Source of the DNA: Rugalucina vietnamica | Taxonomy: Eukaryota > Mollusca > Bivalvia > Lucinida > Lucinidae | Length of the DNA stretch: 64,000 bases | Direction: 5' to 3' | Assembly: GCA_964017185.1 (NCBI GenBank) | Contig: OZ024871.1 | Coordinates: forward strand, 64,298,866 to 64,362,865 | Shown: positions 26,501 through 38,500 of the stretch, in pieces | Layout of the letters: each line of letters begins with the position of its first letter | Position numbering within the stretch: position 1 is the stretch's first letter | Notes under the pieces: model-generated | Told to the model about the DNA's origin: nothing | Databases searched by the model: none | The model's input: the letters and a program-made list of their open reading frames with translations, nothing else | Made by a program: the position numbers and the translations under genes

Positions 26501-29500
26501 CGCACTGATCACTTGTGATTTTTCGCGGCGAAACCACCGCGAAATTTCACCGGCCAAGGGAAAATTTAAACGTTTAATCGGTTAATTTTTTCGCCGCGAA
26601 AATCCGATTTTCGCGGGGAAATTCCGCCGTGTTTTGCGGCGAAATTTGTTTTTTTAATGTTTACAACAGGTAAGTTAAAATTTCCTATTTCGCCGCGAAA
26701 CACGGCGAAATACCTGTACATGTTAACATAAAATAATTAATTTTTAATTTAATGACAACACTATGATTCATCTGTTCCACGTATAGATCGTTATTTACGA
26801 TTAATATGTACGATTATACATGTATAGAAATGAAAAATGTGCATAACGCGACTTTGCCAATGGTTTTTCGTACGTGGTACGATAGCGGAATCACGGATAG
26901 ACGAAAATAATTATAACGTAATGCGCCAGTTCGTTGAATCTAACTTTGTTGTTTGTTTGTTTGAATAGTTGCTTTTCGTCCTAATCAACAGCAATGGTCA
27001 TGTCGGAACGCTGCCTCCATTTTATGGGACGTGTTTGAAATATAACGATCCCTCTAAGCCAATACTGCTTATATGTATGAATGGTTTTACTTGAAACCAT
27101 TTTTCCTAGGCAGGCACAGACCTTAGCGGTAAACCAGTAATCAGATGATCAGTCAATAGCTTATAAGTTTTGCCTGGAGGCACAAGCAGCCTATATATTT
27201 GTTTAGGTCCTAAAAGGCAGGGGCCAACTAACTTTGTGCCTTGTTTTGTAGCACAAACATTGTCTAAAGGGTAATGCTAAATAAACAGTTAGATTCCTTA
27301 CTTTCTATTTTGTAAATTTTTCTGAACTACGATAACTTAATTTGAGCTCAACCATGTAAAAACGACAATACAAAAAGAGGTATATTGACTTTTGGGCACC
27401 CTATATGAATGCCAGCATAAGACTAATCGCAATCATATCGATTAATACATTATACTTGCCTTGTAGAAGTACAACTAGCGAAGATCAGTTTAACAGTCAA
27501 CAGTCCCATGGTGACAACACTTTCAGGGTAATACATGTATACCGGTTTTGCTCAAGTACGAAACCCAACGAATATAGGAATCGAACACAGGACATTTAGA
27601 TTCCGGTCAATTCCATTAATCCACCACTAGGCTTCTGCGCTCAACTTTGTTCTAATTAATTTAATGCGGCATGCGCTCATATTGCCACGGTGCGTACACG
27701 GCCCTTACTGTATATATGTGTTCAAAAATAAACTGAAAACTTCATATACTGATGTCAGTACTTTGTTTTAAACACAGTATCTTCCCTTTTCTAGTGTATT
27801 TCGCCTTGTATACAATGAGGTTTTGTCATTCGATATGCATGTACATGTTCCAAGCCATCCGTACATGAGGATTTTGGAAGGAACACAACACGCTGTTTAA
27901 CTCAAAACGGTTAGCAGAAATCTACAATTTCGACACAATTTTGTACATGTACGTTGCTTTATTGCTCGTATTCGACCGAATATCGTATCGACCCGGTGAA
28001 GGTCGTATGCGACCAAATGTCGATTCGACTAAATTGATTTCAACGAAACGGCATCCACTTGACGTAATCGAAAATCATTGATGCTTTTAGCAATGTCATT
28101 AACCATAGGCGATTAAATGTCTTGAACAGAGTTGAAGCCGATTGCTCTATCATGTTGAATCCAAAGACTTGTACTTATATGTGGGTTGGGATCGCGGTGG
28201 CATAGTTGCAGTGCATCAGACTCCGAATCGAGAGGTCCTGAGTTCGATCCGCACTGGCGAAACCGTGTTGTGTCCTTGAGCAAGGCACATTGATTACCCA
28301 CAGTACTACTTAATACCCAGGAAACGGTAGCTCCGTCCAGACATGACTAAAAAATTGGTGATTGGGACGTCCAGCCTCTGTGGGCAATAATCCCATGAAA
28401 ATTGCTAACGCCGCTATGAGCTTTTTTCTGTTAATTAAGCTACATAATAGGATCTAATATTATCGGGTAAGTCTGATTTATTATATGGCAAGTGATGAAA
28501 TATAGAGAAATATGTTTTAACCTTTAGCATGCTGAGCAATATAGTGAAATCGATATCGCAGCCCACTGACGTTTTTTCCAATTTTTTTCCGTGTTTTCTT
28601 AATTTTTGAGCCATAAAAACAGCTGAATAAATTCAACAAACGCAGTAAACAAATCTCTTTTCGGTTTCGGAAGTCTTTGTTATGCCGATTTCTAGCGTAA
28701 AAATTCATCATACGTACCGTTACGATGTCATATTTCGGGTGTAAATGCACCCAATTTTCCATTTACCAGCGAAAAAAGCGCTGAAAATGCATTTCTAATG
28801 CAAAAATAACGAAAATCCGATCAAAATCGGCCGACAAATCGGTCCCAAAACCACAAGCCGCCATGTTGTTTTCATGCGCAACTGTCTGGGCATCGCTCAT
28901 TAATATTCATAAGTAGGCAGTGGGCGAAAAGTGCGGGAAATTTGAAAGCGGTTTTTCTTGTCGACCGCAGTCGCCTCTAGTTGGCACAGATAGGTATTCC
29001 ACGGTCGACCGCAGTCGCCTACAGCATGCTAAAGGTTAAATATAGCCAATATTTGAAAAAGTTATATTTTCACATGTGAAAATATAAAAAAAAGTTATAT
29101 TTTCACATGTGAAAATATAAGATTTGGGAATACGCAAATTACGATTCCACCGTTTCATTTCTAATTTATACATAACTAAATTTTATAATCTATGCTATTG
29201 TTGACGCAATGAACGTTCACACACAATAGCGACGTAATGACGTCACGTAATGACGTCATTTAAGATTTTGACGTCATATGCTTTAGCGCGCAACGTTACA
29301 ATGACTACATGCAATATAATAAAAAGAAAATTCAAGTTTTTGTCGTGAATATGAGTTTTATTTCATCTCGTGAAGTGAAAAATTATATATTTCATTCGTG
29401 CCTTCGGCACTCATGAAATATAAATTTTTTTCACTTCACTCAATGAAATAAAACTCATATTCACTCCAAAAACTTGAATATCCTCTATTTATCTGAAAAA

Positions 29501-32500
29501 GAAGCATGAAAATAAACACAAAGCCAATAATCAGGGTCTCAGAAACTTCAAAGTACGAATAAAACACGATAAGTATACAAAATTGAAAAGAAAACAAAAT
29601 ATTTATGCGACTTGAAAAGTAATAGATGCATACAAATTAAAATGAAATTTAAACAATAAAACTGTTGTGACTGTCGGGACTTAGACGATAATTATACAAA
29701 ATTGAGGCGTAAACAAAATATTGATACAACTTGAAATGAAATAAAAACATCAAATTTAAAATATTATTTAAACAACAAAAACATTTTGTGACTGTCGTCT
29801 TTTTCGCCGCGAAACACCGCGAAACACCGGTCAATTGATTTTTATGCGTAATAACAGGTAAACTTTTTTCGCCGTGTTCCGCCGCGAAATTTCGCCGCGA
29901 AATCTGGAATTTCGCAGCGAAATTCCGCGCTGACTTTTATTTTACACACAATTTCGCCGCGAAATTTTACAATTAGCCGTTAACAAATTAGCCGTTAAAA
30001 CGGCTAATTTGGGTTTTTAGCCATAACACCACTGTATATTGCATGGGCAAGTTTTCTAATGTTGTTTCAATTCATTTAGTGTATGATTAAATCTTTCATA
30101 GTTTTATCTATTAAAAGGCCTGTTTACACATTCACGATTTTGGCTACGGTGCCGCTACGATTCGCCACGATTTGTAACATATATTGCATAAAAACCCCGC
30201 AGAAATCCCAGGCCATCCATTTGTTTCAGTGAAACATTGAAACATTGAAACATATAGATAGATTATATAGGCCAAAATACTTAGATAATTTAACTAAGTT
30301 CACACTATGTCTTTGTTGCAACTTGCAGCTCTGTAGCTAAACCATGGAATCCTCTCACGACTCACCACAAACTGTGTATGGTTGTCCTATGAATCAACCA
30401 CGGTTTCGCTACGGAGCTCCACGATTGGCCATGACGGCTACCGCCGTGAATCGTACTAATACCGTATGGAACCGTAAAAGTACCGTGAGCATTCATTGTG
30501 CCACCGTGGTTAATCCTCAGTGACCGTAGCGTTGCCGTCATGAATCGTCATTGATTCATAGCGATACCTTACAGACACCGTACTAATATCGTGGACATTC
30601 TTACTGGAATCGTAGTGACACTGAATATTTCCACTTTTCGCAACGATTCATCCTGATCCATCCTGATTTTTCTGACCATGAGAAATCGGGGTGAATCGTA
30701 GAGAAAATCGTGAATGTGTAAACGGGGCTTTAGTGTCAAGTTACCAGCTTTTAAGTACAGTCTCACATTATCATGATGGATATTCTTTTGAAGAAGCTCA
30801 TTTTTGACAGTGATAATTCTTTTGAGATAAATCTGTTTCATTTCCTGTTCCTTCCAGAAAAGTACATTCCAATTAATTGGAACTAGATTTAAGATGGGCT
30901 TCTACCCTTTGACAGATCTCCATAAATACATATGAGCAGCATCATGAGAAAACCAACATTTAGCATATGTTAAAACAAAGAAGCAGATCAGCTTTGTGGT
31001 AAATGCAAAGCTGATCAGCACCTTTGTTTTCGCTACATGGATAGTACAATTCCTTTGCTTTATAATTCCAAAATTTGCAGCCTCTAGCCATCTTCTGTGC
31101 TTGTACAGCTCAGTTTGTGCCAGACATGGTTGGAAACCACATTGTTGGTTTTCTCACATCACGGCTCATTTTATGTACCTAGGAGAATCTCAGTGACAGT
31201 TTGTTATTATAGTCACAATTATACTATTTAACATATACTTTTTCATGGGTATGAGATTTTCTGATATTGTCTCCATGCATTTTTGCGGACAGAAAAACTG
31301 GCCTATGCACAAATAAAATGGGTACACAGCCCATTGGGGCTCTGAGAAATAAATGGGCTGCTTGTGCTTCCATTTACTGACTGCAGGCTATCTGTTTACT
31401 GGTTAACCTCTCACTGAGGTCTGAGCCTGCCCAAGAAAAGTGGTTTAGTCAAACTGTCCATACATATATGCCCTAGATGTATACTTGGATGAACCAGAGT
31501 TCTGATATAACCTGGCCCAAATCCTAACAGATAAAACTGATTGCAATTGGTCTAGTGGCCTTAGAAATAATCATGTTTGATAGTGTGGGAAGATGCACTA
31601 ATGTCTGCTCGAGTACCATCCTATAAGCTCATATTGTGAGTTTTTGGCTCAGGCGAGATAAATGTTCTGATATATATTTTTCTCCAGTGACCTTGAAGAT
31701 GTACACTCAGATCACCTTCATCTTGACATCTGGGACCATGACGACGAAGTCAGCGTCATCGAGGCCGCTAAAAAACTCAATGAGGTTCAGGGCTTTAAGG
31801 GGCTGGGACGATTCTTCAAACAGGTGGCACAGTCGGCAAGGACTTCGAAGAGTAGTGGTAATAGTGTGGATGACTTTCTGGGATGTGTAAATATCCCCCT
31901 GGATGTAAGTATGAGGTGAAACTGTTATTTTATGTCCTATACATGTATATGTTTAGTGAAGTTTAAAGGGACTGGGTTGGTTTCTCAAACTTTGAGTAAT
32001 TGGTTACTGTAAATCCGGTATTGTTCGCGAGAACTTAATTTTCGCTAATATTCGCGAATTCGTTGCCACGCGAAAATAAAGTTCTCCCTAATAAAGAATA
32101 ACTGTAAGCTCTATAGACTGCACGAGTACTCGATCGCGAATTCAAAGTCTCGCTAATAATTGGGAAATAGAAAATTCGCGAAATAAAAGTCACGCGAAAA
32201 TTTCCGAACTTACAGTATATTTTTCCAATGAATTTTAGTGGAAACATTTAGACCATCAGCTATCGTAAAAAAATTCAGAAGTTAATAATATTTCGTGTTC
32301 AAATTACAAAATGTACCAAGATTGACCTCAGTTGGTTATTGTTGTAACAGTTTTCTAATGCTTTTGTAACCGGGCGGTTTATGGCTACATTTATAGTTTA
32401 ATTATATTTCATTTTACATAACAGGGTGGGGAATTAGACTCAAGTCCAACTTCATTTTCACAACTTTTAATCTATTATTTTCTTTTTCTTTTTCTTCATG

Positions 32501-35500
32501 TTTACTGTTCAACTAGTCCACCTGGCATCAATCACTTATAATACAAACAAAGTCACATCCTTCTTATTTTAAGCCTAAAATTCAACTTTATATTTTCTTT
32601 TCATTTTGTCATTTTCAGTGTCACACTTTACTTATATCATCTAATCAATCCTTATCACACTATGCCCAAAGCTCAACTGATTTGCCCCCAAAATTCAAAA
32701 CTTCCAAGATCCCCTCCTTCCAGCCTCATTAGCATAACTTTCCCAGAATTCCCCTTTGATTCATTAGCAGTCTTCCAATCAAATTCTTTCTTACAATAGT
32801 AACACTAGATGGCATTGATATCAGCCCAAGGAGATGTCCTAATATGGGAGACCCCTACTGATAAGCCAGAAAGAGGCTATCACCATATTGCTTCATGATC
32901 CACAGGTAGCAAAATTTTCCACCAGCTTGCTGCATCCCTGGGCCCCCAATCAAGCAATCTCCCAGATGTGTTATGATCATGCTTATCATGACTTTGAAAA
33001 TAACCCTAAAGCAAAAAACTATATACATACTAATTATAAGTAAAACTGACTGCTTTAGAAATTCTTAAGAAATATGAAATACCTTAAATTTTACTGCAAT
33101 AAAACAATACTAATTAAAACAATTATTACTTTAATTAGCTGGGTGACACATGCTCCTCCTCCAATTAAATTTGCTCCTGCAAATTGCAATAATCTTTTAC
33201 AAACTTCATAAACTTGGACATGACATTGACTATGTGACCTGCTTGCAGCAACTAAACATTTTTTTCACAATGCAACATAATAGTAGAACACGTAATTAAC
33301 AATAGTAACAAATCATATGCCAGGTGGATATCAATATAACAATATGCATGCACAATAATGAACCAAAAATACATGTTAAAACCAATCCATTTTTTTTTTT
33401 AAATGATTTTTTTTTTTTTTGATCCAATTAAATTTTACAGTGTAGTCACATTTCTCAGTTTAGCACCATTTTTCTTAAAATGATTTCTGTAAGTGTGACC
33501 ATCAGTTTGAGAGAGCCAGGTACCAGACTACTTACCCAAATTTCCCAATTTAGCAACCAAAAATGCAGAGAGGGTACAATATACAAATGCAAATGCAACA
33601 CTCCAGTATTATGATTTTCAACTTTGCAACATTATCATTAACTGCCGACTACCCTATTTTTCTCCATTCTACTGCACATTTACTTAGTTCACCAAAAATC
33701 ATATACTCATAAGACCAGTTCTTGTATATATTTGTTTACTCCTCTTCCCCATATTTACCAAGATGCAGATTTTACATGTCAAAAACCTTTAAATTAATGA
33801 CCAAAATCTCTTTGCATCAGGTTAGTTTATTTTCTGTCCACTAATACAATCCTACTTCACGGATTTATATTGCAGCAGAACCACTAAAAAGGATCTTTAA
33901 TCATATGACACACTCCTACTTCACGGAATTATATCATTGACGCAACCCTACCACCAGTGACTATTATCATCTGATACACTCCTACTTCACGGAATTATAT
34001 CACGCCTGACACAGTCCCCAAGAACTATCACAGTCATACAGCATATCTCGATTAAAGGTTTACATCTGCATAATTCATTACTCATAAATCATAATTACAA
34101 GATAGGTCAATGTCAAGATCACCATGCTTAGTATTTCCCACCCCCATGTTTTTAAATGCCTAAATGTGCCATGGATTTTTTTTTATTTTAGAATTTTTAT
34201 ACTAAGGACTCTCTTGTGACTAACCCAGCTTAGAAATTAACTATTTTTGAAGTAATTAAATGCGTAAAAGAACCTTGTAAGTGCTGCCGAGGGTACCTCA
34301 TTTTATCATTTATTCACTAGTGTGCATTGCATGTCTTCTAAATTTATTTCTCATTCTCACTGACCATTTAGCTATGTAATAATGTTACCCATTTAGCTAT
34401 GTTACCTCTCTCTTCAACGTACTGTTTCCAAATTTTAAATCTTGAACTCAATAATGATATGTATCATGACGTCACAGATTGGCGTGCTCACTGACCTTGG
34501 CCGACTATAAATACTAACCCCTATATCCTTTAAATTTTAACTTTTTTGTTAACTACCTTTTAAACTATTTTAATTTTCTGCTGAAAAATCATATTTTAAT
34601 TTACACTTTTTACACCCTACCCAATTTTGAATTTGATTAATTCATGTGTTTAAACCAACAGTCCCTTGCAAAATGTGATTTGCGGTGACAAATAAAACAC
34701 CTTTTAACCTGGTACCTGTTTTTCTCAAAAGACTGAAAATCACACTTACCACTCTCTGTGGCCTGTCCCTGAATCTTATTAACTTCCATAACACGAATGT
34801 TCACATCCTTTTCAAAAGATTGTCCGATTCTAGCGAACTTACGCACTTCACTGAGTGTCTTTGCCTCTTTTTGGGCCACAAATTTCATGATCGAATGATC
34901 AAGTCCCTGGTAGATTTGGTCCACAATATCCTGCTCACTTTTCTTCATGTCATTACCCGCCCGAATCACCTTCTCGATGTAGTTGTCTGTAGACTCTCCT
35001 TTCCGCTGCACCAGTCCTCTGAAGCGACTCACATTCAATACTCTGTCCAACTCACTCGGTAGAAATCTGTCCCTGAACGCCTTCGTCAACAACCCATAGT
35101 TTCCCTGCACAGCCTCTGTAAGGGTGTGATACCACATTTCTGCCTGTCCCTCAAGTAACAGGAAAAGTTGGACACACTTATCTTCATTTTTGACTTTCCT
35201 CAGTTTCATCACTTGTTCAAATTTTGCCAACCAAAACTTTGCACTTTCTCCTTCAGTGCCACTGAATGTTGGAATTTTAACTCCAAAGTTTGAATTTTCT
35301 GACGCCATTGTTTATATCCGAATTCACCTCACTGTCCGTTAAATTCCACCTTGGGATCGTTTTTGCGGATTTTAGATTTTTCCGTGCCCGAATTCTCGCA
35401 CCATTTGTAACCGGGCGGTTTATGGCTACATTTATAGTTTAATTATATTTCATTTTACATAACAGGGTGGGGAATTAGACTCAAGTCCAACTTCATTTTC

Positions 35501-38500
35501 ACAACTTTTAATCTATTATTTTCTTTTTCTTTTTCTTCATGTTTACTGTTCAACTAGTCCACCTGGCATCAATCACTTATAATACAAACAAAGTCACATC
35601 CTTCTTATTTTAAGCCTAAAATTCAACTTTATATTTTCTTTTCATTTTGTCATTTTCAGTGTCACACTTTACTTATATCATCTAATCAATCCTTATCACA
35701 CTATGCCCAAAGCTCAACTGATTTGCCCCCAAAATTCAAAACTTCCAAGATCCCCTCCTTCCAGCCTCATTAGCATAACTTTCCCAGAATTCCCCTTTGA
35801 TTCATTAGCAGTCTTCCAATCAAATTCTTTCTTACAATAGTAACACTAGATGGCATTGATATCAGCCCAAGGAGATGTCCTAATATGGGAGACCCCTACT
35901 GATAAGCCAGAAAGAGGCTATCACCATATTGCTTCATGATCCACAGGTAGCAAAATTTTCCACCAGCTTGCTGCATCCCTGGGCCCCCAATCAAGCAATC
36001 TCCCAGATGTGTTATGATCATGCTTATCATGACTTTGAAAATAACCCTAAAGCAAAAAACTATATACATACTAATTATAAGTAAAACTGACTGCTTTAGA
36101 AATTCTTAAGAAATATGAAATACCTTAAATTTTACTGCAATAAAACAATACTAATTAAAACAATTATTACTTTAATTAGCTGGGTGACACACTTTACTTG
36201 TATAACATTTTGAACTTAAAACTTTTCATGCTCGTCACGAAATCAGATTCCTCTGGTCTTAATGAGACAGATTTCCTTTCTGGGCTGTTTTATGACAACT
36301 TTTCTGCTATAAAGCAAAATGATATTAAAAAGGTCAATACATTTCCATTTTGGGAATAATTCTTAGAAAAGAAAAAATAGAATATACTAAAATAAATTTT
36401 CATCAATATATAAGGCATTATGTCAGTGTGCCACTTGGTCAGAAAAAAAAATTCCTTTTAGCTCGCCTGTACGAAAGTACAGGAAGAGCTATTGCAGTCA
36501 CCCCAGCATCGGCATTGGTGTTAGCGTCGGCGTCGGCGTTGCTCTAATGTTAAAGTGTTTGGTTAAAGTTTTTATAAGTCTCTATCTCTTGAACATGTGG
36601 ATGGATTAAGTTGATACTTTGCATGTTGGTAGATTTTGGTCTGAAGTTTTATTCTGTACCATCATGACCCACCTTGGTGACCTTGAGGTCATGGTCACAG
36701 ACTTAGAAATTTTGTGTTAAAGTTTTTGGTTAAAGTTTTTGTAAGTCTATATCTCTTGAATGTGTAGATGGATCATGTTGATACTTTGCATATTGATAGA
36801 TATTGGTCTGAAGTTTTATGCTATACCATTACAACCCACCTGAGTGACCTTTAGGTCAAGGTCATGGACTTAGAAATTTTGTGTTAAAGTTTTTGATTGA
36901 AGTTTTTGTAAGTCTTGGCATATGTATCTTTTGAATATGTAGATGGATCAAGTTGATATTTTGCATGTTGATAGATATTGGTTCCATCATGACCCAACCG
37001 AGTGACATATAGGTCAAGGTCCAGACTTAGAAATTTTGTGTTAAAGTTTTTGGTAAAAGTTTTTAGAAGTCTTTATCTCTTGAATATGTAGATGGATGAA
37101 GTTGATATTTTGCATGTTGGTAGATACATGTTTTGGTCTGAAGTTTTATGCTGTACCATCACTGCTCCCCTGAGAGGCCTTGAGGTCAAGGTCATGGGTC
37201 ATAGATTTTAATAGGTTTAGTGACAAAGCACAAGTCAGGCGAGCTATGCTGTCCTGCGACAGCTCTTATTAGTAAGGCAGTCGATACAATGACTAGTATT
37301 ATCCAAATGGGGGCAAATGTATTAAATGTTTGTTAGAAAATGTATCTAAACCAATAATAATTTTCTGATTTCTCAGAATATCCTCGCTGATCTCAAAGGA
37401 CCAAAAGGAAAATATAAGAGGTTGACATGTGAGTCTGTGCATGAGAAAACCAACAATTTGCTTAGACGAAAACAAAGCCGCAGATCAGCTTCGCGGTAAC
37501 CGCGAAGCTAATCAGCGCCTTTGTTTTCGCCACACGGATAGTACAATTCCTCTTCTCATGCCGTACACATGTCTTATTATTTTGGACCCCGAGATACCTT
37601 TCACTCTGCCTGAGATGAAAGGCATCTCGGGTACAGATGGTGCAAATTACTTGGTAATAAAATAATTAACTTCCCCAGTGCTACTGCGGTCATTATGCAA
37701 ATTTTGGTATGGTTATCTTGTGATTAATTATCTGTTGATAATTGATATATCTATATAAAAATCAGTATATTTAATTGTACATTTTTGACGAAAACAAAGT
37801 AAAAATTCATATTTATCAGAATCTTTTGAATAAAATTGCATTTTCAATCCGTTTTCTACGTGAAATATTAATGATTTTGAACACTGATGAAAATAGCTTT
37901 TTATATGACATGATCAGCAAATTACACACCCCCTGTTGTGAGATGCAACATCAGCAACACTTTATTGCACTGTTTTATAGTTGAAACCATATGCCAATTT
38001 CATGGTTCAGGGAAGAAAAAATGCACAAAAATTTTATATAAGATGTGTACGCTATGTACTTATATCCAAAGTTTCAAGCTTCTAGCTATATTCTGTGACT
38101 GTACAGCCTGGTTTGTATTGGACCTGGTCGGAAACCCAAGTTGTTGGTTTTCTCATGCACAGGCTCAAGTATGTTTCAGGATATCCCCTCCTCTGGTCAG
38201 CAGAAATGGTACAAGTTGGAAGGCAGGTCAGCCCGGTCCAGTGTTGAGGGTGAGATCAAACTGAGGCTGGCACTGGCGACGCGAGAGGATCGGGGAATAC
38301 CGGAGGATGATAACTGGACAGATGTGAAACAGCACGAGGATCTCATGTGTCTATTTATAGAACATGAAGTCAGGAGATGTAAGGTAACTGGAAAAAATTA
38401 TCAAACTTTCAAAAATTGTACAAAAATAAGAAAACTATTTTACAGGTCAAAAACTAAACTTTGCTTTGAAATAAGATTTTCTCAATAAAATGCTTCTTTT

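Larger units (their letters stand above)
26463..30034. mobile_element. 3.57-kb non-autonomous element, 25-bp perfect TIRs, TA target
   Basis: CAGTGGTGTTATGGCTAAAA plus ACCCA at the left has an exact complement ending at 30034, and TA flanks both sides (26461-26462, 30035-30036). A CAGTG terminus and TA duplication fit Tc1/mariner. Subterminal zones 26510-26720 and 29800-29970 are rich in TTTCGCCGCGAAA-type palindromes. The centre contains a TTAA-flanked element, a SINE, and two foldbacks, but no transposase; the longest open frame is 81 codons. Confidence 0.85.
32365..36191 (-). mobile_element. Gag-only Ty3/gypsy-like LTR retrotransposon
   Basis: Two 786-bp LTRs (32365-33150 and 35406-36191), TGTAACCGGG...GGTGACACA, look identical. 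CTTT flanks both sides (4-bp target duplication). Read on the minus strand: the upstream LTR ends at 35406, a primer-binding-like site TGGTGCGAGAATTCGGGC starts two bases later, gag follows, and a purine tract GGAGGAGGAGCA sits just before the downstream LTR. There is no protease, RT, RNase H or integrase; the remaining 1.4 kb is non-coding. Identical LTRs mean recent insertion, so another element must have supplied the enzymes. Confidence 0.92.

Noticed and set aside
32365..33150. Two separate solo LTRs
   Set aside because: Matching target duplications, primer-binding-like site, purine tract and gag in the right order show one element.
34685..35062. 125-codon + strand frame opposite gag
   Set aside because: Antisense shadow of the gag frame.
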